A stretch of 64,000 nt of DNA from an uncultured Paraprevotella sp. (GCA_900548345.1 URKA01000003.1:51515-115514); one strand, 5' to 3'; shown: positions 17,263-25,585, counted from the stretch's first letter. Made by a program: numbers and translations. The notes: generated by a model not told the origin, from the letters alone.

Positions 17263-19305
17263 ATGAAGATTTGTTTGAAAAAAGAGCTGGCCCGTTACGG
17301 GTTATATGTTCTGTCCTTGGGGATGGCAGGGACACTTGGTGCCGCACCCTTGACGGATGAATGGAAGCCGGAGAATACAACCCCGGAAGAAATAAGGGGA
17401 GAAGAATCTCTGGCCCCGGCGGATACGACAGGACAGAAACGCAAGCCGGTGCTGTCCGCACAGATTGACTTCGACCCCACCAAGGTCATGTATTCCGACC
17501 GCTATATCGCCAAAGGCGACTCTTTCAAGAATCGTTTCCGCGACCATTTCAGCGTGGGGTTTGTGACGGGAATCAACATGTTGGTGCCGAGAGGGAAGGC
17601 CGAGCCCAAGCCCTATATGCCGATAGGTGTGACCGTGGGTTATGACTTCTCCAAACTGCATACGCTGCGGCTCACGGGACACTATGCCACATTTGATTTC
17701 CGCGATGCCGACGGTTCCGTGGAGCAATGGGGAGTCGATGTGGACTATATGTTCAAGCTCTCCTCCTATCTGAACGGCTATAACCGCAGGCGGCTGCTTA
17801 ACGTATCTCCCGTCATCGGATTGGGATACGTCCGTTCCCAATACAACAATGAGACGGCGAATGTCATCAAAGGGCAGTTCGGCGTGAATGTGGCCGTGAG
17901 TCTCGGACGCAATGCAAGGTTCTTTGTCGAGCCGTTCTGCGCCGCCACGTCCGACAAGATAGATTTTTCGGGCACCTCGAACCTGTCGAAGTTCGACATC
18001 CTTTACGGGGCGCGTGCTGGTCTGTCGGTCAACCTCGACAACTCCAACGACTATTACGACAGCGAGGTGGTATACACCCGCGGGTTCTTCTATGAACTGG
18101 CCCAGGGCATCACCTTCGCCACTTCGGGCGACATAGGTTTCATCAATTCGCTCGGTACGGGCTACCGCGTGTCGGTGGGCCGGTGGTTCGACCCTATCGT
18201 GGGACTGCGCGTGTCGGCCGGCGGTTCGGAATCCTACTGGAGCCGGGGCGTTACCGCACCTACAATTGTCAGTCCCTCCTACGAGGAACATTATAAGAGC
18301 CGGATGTTCTCCGGCCGTGTGGAGGGACTGGTGAACCCGCTCAACTTCAATTCCCTGTGGCGGCAGATGCGCCATCCGTTTGAAATCAATGTGGCAGTGG
18401 GAGGCGAGTTCGGCTGGCTGATGAAGAGGATACCGAATACGCCGAAAGGCCTGAAGTGCAACTACTCCGGGTTTACGGCCGCGGTGTCGTGCATGTACAA
18501 TCTGGACAAGGAAACGGCTCTTTTCATCGAGCCGCGTGTGTTGGTGTCCAACTTCAAGGAGCCCTATGTCAACGTGAACCGCAAGGCTTCGTTCACAGAG
18601 TCGTCCATGTCGGTCTATGCCGGTGTGCGCGTCTGTACGGCCAACAGGAAAGAGCGCGCCTCTTGGCCGGACTATCATTTCGAGAAACGCCTGTTCTCCG
18701 GCATACAGGTGGGCGGCCTGAAACACATGCAGGCCATGAAGGAGGCGGGCGACTATTTCCCCAGTTTCTCCGGCACGTTCTACGTGGGCTATCATCTGGC
18801 ACGCATGGTGACGCTCAAGAGTGCCATCGAGTACATGACACTGAGCAAGAACGGACAGACGCCCTACACGGTGGACTTCATGGGGGATGTCAAGCAATTC
18901 AGTGCCTTGTACCAATACCGTTACGGGATGCTCAACTTCAAGCTCTCCTATATGCTCAACCTCTCCAATGTGTATCAGAAGTACGACCTCAACCGTAAGT
19001 TCCATGTGTATGCCGAGGCCGGTGCGATGTGGGCGATGTGCCGCCGTCAGGGGATGAGCCTTTACAGCAAGGAGTTCGAGGTGCCCGCCAACGCGCAGGT
19101 GCAGGGGCGGAATCTTGAAGGAAAGGGTTCGCCGGCAGCTTTTCTCGGTGTGGTGACGCAATACAAGCTGAACAAGCGGTGGAGTCTGATTGTGGAGCCT
19201 GAGGTGCAGTATTATTTCCGCAAGGACTTCTTCGGCGGAACCACGGTGAAGTCGCTGAACGATGTGATTGTGAAACTCAATGTAGGCACGAGCTACACAT
19301 TCTGA
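17263..19305 (+). CDS. Outer-membrane protein with two tandem beta-barrel-like halves
   Basis: 680 residues from MKICLKKELARYGLYVLSLG; an ATG at 17248 adds five residues. Signal peptide, acidic linker, then two halves of similar layout. Half one (about 85-350) begins FRDHFSVGFVTGINMLVPRG. Half two (about 360-680) begins near HPFEINVAVGGEFGWLMKRI. Both contain GHYATFDFRD/AIEYMTLSKNG-type strands and FFVEPF/LFIEPRV motifs. The end, VIVKLNVGTSYTF, has the aromatic C-terminus of an outer-membrane barrel. It is the last gene of the operon and may be its surface anchor or pore; that role is inferred. Confidence 0.75.
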   Translation: MKICLKKELARYGLYVLSLGMAGTLGAAPLTDEWKPENTTPEEIRGEESLAPADTTGQKRKPVLSAQIDFDPTKVMYSDRYIAKGDSFKNRFRDHFSVGFVTGINMLVPRGKAEPKPYMPIGVTVGYDFSKLHTLRLTGHYATFDFRDADGSVEQWGVDVDYMFKLSSYLNGYNRRRLLNVSPVIGLGYVRSQYNNETANVIKGQFGVNVAVSLGRNARFFVEPFCAATSDKIDFSGTSNLSKFDILYGARAGLSVNLDNSNDYYDSEVVYTRGFFYELAQGITFATSGDIGFINSLGTGYRVSVGRWFDPIVGLRVSAGGSESYWSRGVTAPTIVSPSYEEHYKSRMFSGRVEGLVNPLNFNSLWRQMRHPFEINVAVGGEFGWLMKRIPNTPKGLKCNYSGFTAAVSCMYNLDKETALFIEPRVLVSNFKEPYVNVNRKASFTESSMSVYAGVRVCTANRKERASWPDYHFEKRLFSGIQVGGLKHMQAMKEAGDYFPSFSGTFYVGYHLARMVTLKSAIEYMTLSKNGQTPYTVDFMGDVKQFSALYQYRYGMLNFKLSYMLNLSNVYQKYDLNRKFHVYAEAGAMWAMCRRQGMSLYSKEFEVPANAQVQGRNLEGKGSPAAFLGVVTQYKLNKRWSLIVEPEVQYYFRKDFFGGTTVKSLNDVIVKLNVGTSYTF

Positions 19306-19316
19306 AATCTTTTCCT

Positions 19317-19324
19317 TAACTTTG
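19317..19324 (+). promoter_or_regulatory. -7 box for the HAD phosphatase gene
   Basis: TAACTTTG matches TAnnTTTG and lies 31 bp before the ATG at 19356, just after the fimbrial operon. No clear -33 TTG is visible at the expected distance. Confidence 0.5.
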
Positions 19325-19355
19325 CGTCATTGTACGGGTGAAGAGAGAAAAGGAT

Positions 19356-20030
19356 ATGGAAAAGAAGAAAATCAAGGCCGTTGTGTTCGACCTCGACGGC
19401 ACTTTACTGAATACGTTGGATGATTTGGCCGACAGCACGAATTATGCTTTGGCGCAGTATGGGTTTCCCTGCCGGACGCTGGAGGAAGTGCGCGGGTTTG
19501 TGGGCAACGGCGTGCGCAAACTGATGGAACGTGCCGTGCCCGACGGAATTTCCAACGCTTGTTTTGAGGAGGTTTTCGCTTGCTTCAAGACGTATTATGT
19601 GAACCATTGCATGGTCAGGACCGGACTGTATCCGGGAATTTCCGGGATGTTGCGGACCTTGAAGCAGGAAGGCTACATGTTGGCCATAGTTTCCAATAAG
19701 TTGCAGGGCGGTGTGGACGAGTTGTACCGTCATTATTTTTCCGACACGGTGCAGGTGGCTGTGGGCGAGCGTTCCGGTGTGGCACGCAAACCGGCCCCTG
19801 ACATGGTGCGTATTGCCTTGCATGAGTTGGGCGTTGCCCCCGAAGAGGCCGTCTACGTGGGCGATTCGGATGTGGATGTGGCCACTGCCGCCAACTCCGG
19901 CCTTCCCTGTATCTCGGTGCTGTGGGGTTTCCGCGACCGTGATTTCCTTATCGGTCACGGTGCTTCGTGCTTTGCTTCCGTTCCGTCGGACATTCCGTCC
20001 TTGTTGCGGGGCATGCAGGCGGCAAAATAA
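19356..20030 (+). CDS. HAD-superfamily hydrolase, phosphoglycolate phosphatase-like
   Basis: 224 residues from MEKKKIKAVVFDLDGTLLNT; the upstream ATG at 19338 only adds a charged leader. Motif I is FDLDGT, with the nucleophile and acid Asp. Motif II is AIVSNK. Motif III is the Lys in ARKPAPD. Motif IV is GDSDVDVATAANSG. The helical cap around 20-90 is typical of the Gph/PGP group. It probably dephosphorylates a small phosphometabolite in the cytoplasm. Substrate is not determinable. Confidence 0.85.
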   Translation: MEKKKIKAVVFDLDGTLLNTLDDLADSTNYALAQYGFPCRTLEEVRGFVGNGVRKLMERAVPDGISNACFEEVFACFKTYYVNHCMVRTGLYPGISGMLRTLKQEGYMLAIVSNKLQGGVDELYRHYFSDTVQVAVGERSGVARKPAPDMVRIALHELGVAPEEAVYVGDSDVDVATAANSGLPCISVLWGFRDRDFLIGHGASCFASVPSDIPSLLRGMQAAK

Positions 20031-20231
20031 CCGTTTTCTGTGAATATGGCAAAGATTCACCGCATATTTGCGGAGAATAACCGTTTCGTTTCTTGGGGGA
20101 AACCGTCTTGCGGGCACATCGGAAAGTCCGGATGGGAGATGCCTTTTTCCGGACGGTATGTGCAGGTGTTCTTGCCTGCTTTTGATAGAAGATGTGATGT
20201 GGGAAAAATATGAACCTGTGGGCGTCAAATT

Positions 20232-20291
20232 GTTCACCTGTGAGCGATTGATTGCTCACAGGTGTGCGATTGGTTGTTCACAGGTGAACAA
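20232..20291. repeat. Clustered CACCTGTGAGC inverted repeats
   Basis: CACCTGTGAGC (20235-20245) pairs perfectly with GCTCACAGGTG (20254-20264). An 18-bp palindrome built on TTGTTCAC/GTGAACAA follows at 20274-20291. The word matches the tandem repeats at 4634-4697. The 350-bp gap from 20031 to 20380 holds nothing else I can identify. The hairpin may terminate the convergent transcripts of the HAD and SIMPL genes. Confidence 0.7.
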
Positions 20292-20380
20292 TTTTGGGTT
20301 TTCAAGTGGTTGGTTTTCAAAACTTTGGGAAAGACGATTTTCTGCCCTTTTTCCTCTTGCATGTAGCCCGGTTTCTCAGG

Positions 20381-21082
20381 TCAGTCTTCCAGAGTATAGT
20401 CGATGGTGGTCACCACGCGCACCTGTTTGATGTAAGGCGTGTATTCGTCCCTGTTCTCGATGGAGAACTGTCCCTGATAGGCTTTCTGTATGCTTCCTAA
20501 GCTGCTCTCCGAGTCTTTGGCAAACTTTTCGGCCGCCATGCGTGCGTTCTTGGTGGCTTCCTCTATCATCTTGGGCTTGATGTCGTTCAGGCTGGTGTAG
20601 GCGTATGTCACGTTGTAACGGTATTCGCCCGATATGATGGCGATGCCTTGCTTGAGCAGTTCGCTTTGCTCGTTGATGAGTTTGCGCACGAGGTCCACCT
20701 GTTTGGACGTCACGGTGATGACCGTTGTCACGTTGTAACGGTACGGTTGCACGGACGAGTTGTAACGTTCGGCTTTAGTGTCGATGATTTCGGGAGCGTT
20801 GATGCTGATTTCCTCGTCCTTGATGCCTTTGCTCTTCAGGAATTCCGTGATTTTCCGGTTGGAATCCTTGATTTCATTGTACAGCACGCTCATGTCGTTG
20901 CCCAGTACTTTATACACCAAAGGCCAGGTGACTTTGTCGGCTTTGACTTCCATTTCGGCCAGTCCTTTTACGGTGACTACGCGGTTGCGTGTGGACAGTT
21001 TCCTTAATCCGTTCTGCACGAAAGTGCCACCCACCATCAGTCCGATGGCCAGGATGAGGGCTTCGATTCTCCAGTTCTTCAT
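20381..21082 (-). CDS. SIMPL-domain (DUF541) envelope protein
   Basis: 233 residues from MKNWRIEALILAIGLMVGG; the upstream in-frame ATG at 21139 is preferred less because it would precede the signal anchor with a polar leader. After the N-terminal membrane segment come RVVTVKGLAEMEVKADKVTW, the usual start of SIMPL domains, and the repeated YRYNVTTVITVTS/YRYNVTYAYTSL strands. Such proteins sit in the periplasm or outer membrane and are linked to envelope stress. The precise role is unknown. Confidence 0.85.
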   Translation of the reverse strand: MKNWRIEALILAIGLMVGGTFVQNGLRKLSTRNRVVTVKGLAEMEVKADKVTWPLVYKVLGNDMSVLYNEIKDSNRKITEFLKSKGIKDEEISINAPEIIDTKAERYNSSVQPYRYNVTTVITVTSKQVDLVRKLINEQSELLKQGIAIISGEYRYNVTYAYTSLNDIKPKMIEEATKNARMAAEKFAKDSESSLGSIQKAYQGQFSIENRDEYTPYIKQVRVVTTIDYTLED

Positions 21083-21170
21083 GTTTGTTCTTGTTTGGTT
21101 TCGATATATGCAAACATACGGAAAAACTTCTTTATACAAGATAGCCGACAGGTAAAAATAGTGAAAAGAA

Positions 21171-21698
21171 TCAGATTTTAATCTTTATTATGCCGCCATA
21201 GGGAGTGAGGTTCTTGAAACCGTCCTTGATGCTTACCTCTCCGGCGTAGACGCGGGCACAGATGAGCACGCCGCCATGGGCGAATGCCGCTACACGGCGG
21301 TAGGGGAGCGTGCGCACTTCGTCGAGAAAGGCCGACACACGGGCGTAAAGGTCGCGGAACGATTCGCCGCCGCTGGTAGGCTGGTTCAGGAAATCATCGT
21401 ACCATTCCTGCAGGTGGGCGTCTGTGATGTCATCGAAGCGTTGCATCTCCCATTCGCCCATGTTCATTTCCTTCAGGCGGTTGTCGCGTACGGCGGACGG
21501 ATAGCCGCAGTAGGCGGCCAGACGTGCGGCACGGCTCAGCGGACTGGTATATACTTTGTCGAAACAGATGCCGGCAAGGCCTTTTTGGGTGACGGAGGCT
21601 TCCGCTTCGAACGTTTCTTTCAAAGGGACGTCGGTGAAACCGTAGCATGTGCCTTGGGGCACGTCGACCGATGTGTGGCGGATGAAGTAGATTTCCAT
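21171..21698 (-). CDS. cobC: Alpha-ribazole phosphatase (histidine phosphatase family)
   Basis: 175 residues from MEIYFIRHTSVDVP, where RHT carries the phosphohistidine. The second active-site block is VAAFAHGGVLIC, and ARVSAFLDEVRTLP precedes it. It removes phosphate from alpha-ribazole 5'-phosphate, or from adenosylcobalamin 5'-phosphate, at the end of nucleotide-loop assembly. It is last in the cobU-cobT-cobS-cobC unit. An in-frame extension to 21806 reads through low-complexity repeats (HSFIIHSFI) and overlaps cobS, so it is rejected. Confidence 0.88.
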   Translation of the reverse strand: MEIYFIRHTSVDVPQGTCYGFTDVPLKETFEAEASVTQKGLAGICFDKVYTSPLSRAARLAAYCGYPSAVRDNRLKEMNMGEWEMQRFDDITDAHLQEWYDDFLNQPTSGGESFRDLYARVSAFLDEVRTLPYRRVAAFAHGGVLICARVYAGEVSIKDGFKNLTPYGGIIKIKI

Positions 21699-21702
21699 TT
21701 TT

Positions 21703-21777
21703 AAGAATGAATAATGAAAGAGTGAAAGAATGAAAGAGTTAATAATGAAAGAATGAATAATGAAAGAATGAATAATG
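21703..21777. repeat. Tandem AATGAAAGAATGAAT-type repeats between cobS and cobC
   Basis: The whole 82-bp cobS-cobC spacer is built from a 15-bp unit and close variants, about five copies in all. The unit length is a multiple of three, so copy changes would keep the upstream frame open. Confidence 0.75.
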
Positions 21778-21780
21778 TGC

Positions 21781-22545
21781 TTAGATGGTGGCCACGGCCA
21801 CGGCATAGAAACTCAGTTCGCAGAGCAGGAACATGGTGCCGCAACAGTCGCCCGTGTATCCTTGTAGCTTCCGTTTCATGAGCAGCATCAGCAGGATTTC
21901 CACGGCCGGTGGCGCGAGAAACGCCAGGTAGGGAGGCGAGGGGTGTGCCGCATGCAGCCAGATGAGGGCCGGCGACAGTGCGATGAGGCAACGGAGGAGG
22001 TGGAAGATGACCGACCGTCCGTTCCATGCGCTGTACACCACGCCGTTCTTGGCCTGTTCGGCCGTACGTGCGTAGGGAAGTTGCAGGATGAGGAAGCTGC
22101 CGCATGCCTTGGCGTATATGTCGGCGGCGAAAATGACGGCCGGTGCGTAGGGCAATGTGCATAGCAGGCTGACGAGCAGTCCGGTGTACATGAGCAGTCC
22201 GACTACGCCGTAGGTGCCGATGTGCGAGTCCTTCATGATGGCTAAGGTGCGTTCACGGGTCGTGCCGCCGCCGAATCCGTCGAAGAAGTCGGCCAGCCCG
22301 TCCTCGTGCAGGGCACCGGTGAGCAGCAGGCGCGCACACACGGCGATGAGGGCGGCGGTGATGATGTGGAAACATTGTGCCGCCAGCCAGAAAGTGAGTG
22401 CCATCGTGCCGCCCGTAAGCCATCCGGCCATGGGCCAATAGTCCACCACGTGCCTGAAACTTTCGGCATCCACCTTGCGGATACGCCAGAAAGGCAGACG
22501 GGTGAAGAACATGAGTGAGGCGAGCAGGCGGTCGAGGGTTCTCAT
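21781..22545 (-). CDS. cobS: Adenosylcobinamide-GDP ribazoletransferase
   Basis: 254 residues, normal for CobS, with multiple membrane segments. The HEDGLADFFDGFGGGTT block (about 80-97) is the signature Asp-rich active site, and MKDSHIGTYGVVGLL follows. It joins alpha-ribazole or its phosphate to adenosylcobinamide-GDP in the inner membrane. It starts 12 bp after cobT ends. Confidence 0.95.
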   Translation of the reverse strand: MRTLDRLLASLMFFTRLPFWRIRKVDAESFRHVVDYWPMAGWLTGGTMALTFWLAAQCFHIITAALIAVCARLLLTGALHEDGLADFFDGFGGGTTRERTLAIMKDSHIGTYGVVGLLMYTGLLVSLLCTLPYAPAVIFAADIYAKACGSFLILQLPYARTAEQAKNGVVYSAWNGRSVIFHLLRCLIALSPALIWLHAAHPSPPYLAFLAPPAVEILLMLLMKRKLQGYTGDCCGTMFLLCELSFYAVAVATI

Positions 22546-22557
22546 GGAATTCGGATG

Positions 22558-23625
22558 TCAGAAATATTTAGTGATATTGGCGTTCTCGAAGTTGTTCATC
22601 TCGCCAATCATACGCAGGGCCGACTGGAGGATGGGATAGGCGCATACGGCCCCTGTTCCTTCGCCCAGCCGCAGGTCGAGCTGTAACAGGCCCCGTGCCT
22701 GCATGGCTTCGAGCATCAGTTTGTGTCCGCTCTCGTTGCCCTCGTGGCAGAATACGGCGTAGGGCAGAACGGAGGGGTTCAGGCGTGAGGCTATCAGCAT
22801 GCAGGCCGTCATGATGAAACCGTCCACTAAGACGGTCATGCGCAGCTCCGCCGCCCGCAACATGGCGCCCACGGCAGCCACCATCTCGAAACCGCCGAAC
22901 CAGCGCAATACTTCTTCCACATAGCCTTCCGGCATTTCATTGTCGTATTGCGGATGTGCCTTGCGGAAGTTGTCCACGGCATCCCGCAACACTTCGTATT
23001 TGTGGCGTATGCCTTCATTGTCCAGGCCGGCTCCCGCACCGACGCAGCGTTCCAGCGGCGTACCGGTGAGCAGGTGCATCCAGACCGACGAGGGGGATGT
23101 GTTGGCTATGCCCATTTCGCCGATGGATACGACGTTGCAGCCCTTGTCGTGGCATTCGGTCACCATCCTTGCTCCGGTGTCGATGCAGCGGTTCATCTCG
23201 TCGGTGGTCATGGCGGCTTCGTACCGGAAGTTTTTCGTGCCCGGCGCAATCTTGCGGTTGATGATGCCGGGATAGGGCAGAAGGTCGTAGTCCACTCCCA
23301 TATCCACGATGAACAGCTCGAAGCCGTGCTGGCGGCAGAACATGTTGATGCCTGCGCCTCCTTGTGTGAAGTTGAGCATCTGTTGCCAGGTGATTTCGCG
23401 GGGCGAGATGCTGACGTTCTCGCGTTCGACGCCGTGGTCGGCCCCGAACAGCAGATGGCACGGGTGGTGGAATGCCGGTTCCGTGGTCTGTTGTATCAGT
23501 CCGATTTGCAGGGCCAGTTCTTCGAGCCGTCCCATCGACCCTTTGGGTTTGTTCAGGTTGTCTATCTTGTCCTGCAGGACGGTGCGCATGGCCTCGTCGG
23601 GTGTGTTGATGTCGAAGTGTCTCAT
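22558..23625 (-). CDS. cobT: Nicotinate-nucleotide-dimethylbenzimidazole phosphoribosyltransferase
   Basis: 355 residues, full length. Family motifs include DNLNKPKGSMGRLEELA, the GADHGVERENVS block near residue 65, MGIANTSPSS near 170 and a C-terminal RLGEGTGAVCAYPIL that carries the catalytic Glu. It activates the lower-ligand base to its ribotide. It begins 2 bp after cobU ends and belongs to the same operon. Confidence 0.95.
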   Translation of the reverse strand: MRHFDINTPDEAMRTVLQDKIDNLNKPKGSMGRLEELALQIGLIQQTTEPAFHHPCHLLFGADHGVERENVSISPREITWQQMLNFTQGGAGINMFCRQHGFELFIVDMGVDYDLLPYPGIINRKIAPGTKNFRYEAAMTTDEMNRCIDTGARMVTECHDKGCNVVSIGEMGIANTSPSSVWMHLLTGTPLERCVGAGAGLDNEGIRHKYEVLRDAVDNFRKAHPQYDNEMPEGYVEEVLRWFGGFEMVAAVGAMLRAAELRMTVLVDGFIMTACMLIASRLNPSVLPYAVFCHEGNESGHKLMLEAMQARGLLQLDLRLGEGTGAVCAYPILQSALRMIGEMNNFENANITKYF

Positions 23626-23627
23626 GT

Positions 23628-24197
23628 TTATTTGATTTTTACAGGTATTCCGCTGAGCATCATATAGACTTCGTCGGCCTGTGCGGCCACGAACTGGTTG
23701 GTCCAGCCCAGTACGTCGGTGAATCTTCGCTGCACGTCGTTGGCCGACACGCCGCCCATCCCGATTTCGTTGGTGACGAAGATGAATGTGGCATCCTGTG
23801 CGGTGAAGCGCACGAACTCTTCCTTGATGGCTTGCAGTGTGTGTTCCACCTGGCGTATGCCGGCCTGGGCCTGTCGGGTTTCAATGGTTTCGCCGGGGTG
23901 GCTTTCCGTGGCCGGCTGGCAGTCGAAGAAGAAGTTGGTGGTCCACAATGTGATGCAGTCTATCAGCACCGTCCTGCCGGTCATGTCGTGCCGGCTCAGG
24001 TGTTTCTCTTCTTCGATGTTCGTCCATTGCGGTCCGCGCCGTGCCTTATGGATGTTCACGCGTTGCCGGAACTCCTCGTCCCAGATGCGTGCGGTGGCCA
24101 CATACACGGGGTGGTCGGACAGTCTGAGTGCCGTCTGTTCGGCATACGTGCTTTTCCCCGACCGTTCTCCTCCGGTAATCAATATGATTTTCTTCAT
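23628..24197 (-). CDS. cobU: Adenosylcobinamide kinase / adenosylcobinamide-phosphate guanylyltransferase
   Basis: 189 residues from MKKIILITGGERSGKSTYAE, whose GGERSGKST is the P-loop. The EEKHLSR region and the VTNEIGMGGVSAND block complete the CobU pattern. The longer frame from 24272 adds a hydrophobic low-complexity leader not found in the family and lies upstream of the promoter box, so it is rejected. It phosphorylates and guanylylates adenosylcobinamide. It is first gene of cobUTSC. Confidence 0.94.
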   Translation of the reverse strand: MKKIILITGGERSGKSTYAEQTALRLSDHPVYVATARIWDEEFRQRVNIHKARRGPQWTNIEEEKHLSRHDMTGRTVLIDCITLWTTNFFFDCQPATESHPGETIETRQAQAGIRQVEHTLQAIKEEFVRFTAQDATFIFVTNEIGMGGVSANDVQRRFTDVLGWTNQFVAAQADEVYMMLSGIPVKIK

Positions 24198-24202
24198 AGG
24201 AA

Positions 24203-24210
24203 CAAAGGTA
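24203..24210 (-). promoter_or_regulatory. -7 box almost touching the cobU start
   Basis: The minus strand reads TACCTTTG, an exact TAnnTTTG, ending 5 bases before the cobU ATG. Transcription would start at or next to the ATG, giving a leaderless or near-leaderless mRNA and no cobalamin riboswitch. The -33 region is not recognisable. Confidence 0.5.
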
Positions 24211-24340
24211 CGATTTATTGGGGAGAGTAGGAATAAAAGAGAGAGGAAAAAGAAGGAAGAGGGGGAAAACAAAAATCCTTTCCGGAGTTAGTTGGCTAAC
24301 GAACCGGAAAGGATTGATGAAAGAAAAGTATGCCTTGTTT

Positions 24341-25372
24341 TTATTTTCTCCGTGCGGAATGCTTTCTTGCGAAAGATTTCTTCACAGCCTGATTCAACTG
24401 ATACTGTGCCTTATCGTCGAAGTTGGGATAAGCACCGCCATAGAAGAATTGGATGTTGCTGTCATAATTATATTGTTCATGGTGCAGGGTGAGGCCTGAT
24501 ACCGTGGCATCTCCATTGTAATTGGCGGTAATGGTATAGCTTTCAGAGTACTGATAGTTCCCATTATCTTCAATTTCTTCAATGGATACGTGAACCGGTA
24601 CAAGTCTGCTGGGCTTGCCTAACAAACCGGCATACCAGAAGTAGGGTTCGGCGAAGTCTGCAAAGTCCGAGAGATAGATGCCGGAGTTCGGTTGTCCGGA
24701 ACTGTATTTGAATGTAGCCACTTCACGTCCGTCATCTATGCCTTCTTCAATATCTTCACTATGATATTTGGAGTCAACGGTAATCAGGTTACCTTCATTC
24801 CACGTGAACGAAATTTCGTTTCTTTCTGTTCCGCAATATTCACCGTCTTCTTCATATTTAGCGTTCATGATGACTTTGCTGATGTATTCATCATTGTTGT
24901 AAGAGATGGAAATTGTGCCGGTATATTTCCAGGTTTCCGTTTCCCCTCCGTATGTTTCGCTACCCTCATTAAGATAATTCGCTTGAGTGACGTATCCGTT
25001 TTTGTTGAGCTGAATATTGCTGTAGATTATTTTGTCGTATCCATCTTCTTCTTTATAGTTTTCCGTAATGGTAAAGGGAGTGGATGTGAATTTGAATGTG
25101 TATCCATCATCGTCTGTACCGCCGGTCATCTTACCGTTGCTATAATAGAACTTCCACTTTGTATTATTTTGGGTGCGAAGCCCTGTGACAGGATTGGACA
25201 CAACGGGCTGGTTCTCGGATGGGGTGCCCGGCGTGTTGGGGTCGTCGGGGTCGTTCGAACCATTGGTGGAAGACTGGTTCGGGTCCTTGGGGTCATCATC
25301 ACTGCAACCGGTGAAGCCTACAAACGAAAAACTTATCAGACAGGCTGACAACAGATAACTTAAAATCTTCAT
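24341..25372 (-). CDS. Surface or periplasmic lipoprotein, DUF4595-like
   Basis: 343 residues. MKILSYLLSACLISFSFVGF leads to a TGC lipobox at about Cys23, followed by an acidic Pro/Asn/Ser linker to residue 55 or so. Repeated beta-hairpin strands follow (YKEEDGYDKIIYS, YTGTISISYNNDEYISK, EISFTWNEGNLITVDSKY), as in DUF4595 proteins. The C-terminus is basic (KKSFARKHSARRK). It starts 44 bp left of inverton 3, whose promoter at present points away. Expression should therefore be off in the cell type sampled. Confidence 0.8.
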   Translation of the reverse strand: MKILSYLLSACLISFSFVGFTGCSDDDPKDPNQSSTNGSNDPDDPNTPGTPSENQPVVSNPVTGLRTQNNTKWKFYYSNGKMTGGTDDDGYTFKFTSTPFTITENYKEEDGYDKIIYSNIQLNKNGYVTQANYLNEGSETYGGETETWKYTGTISISYNNDEYISKVIMNAKYEEDGEYCGTERNEISFTWNEGNLITVDSKYHSEDIEEGIDDGREVATFKYSSGQPNSGIYLSDFADFAEPYFWYAGLLGKPSRLVPVHVSIEEIEDNGNYQYSESYTITANYNGDATVSGLTLHHEQYNYDSNIQFFYGGAYPNFDDKAQYQLNQAVKKSFARKHSARRK

Positions 25373-25416
25373 AATTGCTTGTTTTTGTAGATTAATAATA
25401 GATTCGTTGGTTATTC

Positions 25417-25585
25417 CTCTCTTAGAAAGAGAGGAGCAACTTAGCTTATACCATTATCTTACAAGTCCATAAAAAATATGGAATAGAAGAATCCAAACAT
25501 TTAATCGAATTATTTAGTTGCGATACTTGCTTAAACAGTTTGTTTTGTATACCTTTGTCACGTTGCTCCTCTCTTTCTAAGAGAG
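25417..25585. promoter_or_regulatory. Inverton 3: invertible promoter, currently facing away from the lipoprotein gene
   Basis: Perfect 24-bp inverted repeats at 25417-25440 and 25562-25585 enclose 121 bp. The core is TCTCTTAGAAAGAGA (25418-25432; reverse complement at 25570-25584). The single promoter inside points right: TTG at 25527-25529, a 20-base gap, TACCTTTG at 25550-25557. That direction leads only into the 3' end of the GH2 gene in antisense. Inversion would move the -7 box to about 25445-25452 on the minus strand and switch on the 24341-25372 lipoprotein. The rest of the gap, 25586-25721, shows no gene. Confidence 0.85.

Noticed and set aside
17302..19161. 619-residue frame opposite the double-barrel protein
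   Set aside because: His/Val-rich antisense shadow with no recognisable domain or promoter.
21703..21777. Possible CRISPR or a coding N-terminal extension of cobC
   Set aside because: Simple 15-bp tandem repeat without spacers. The extension is low-complexity and overlaps cobS, while the RHT motif lies at the start of the shorter protein.
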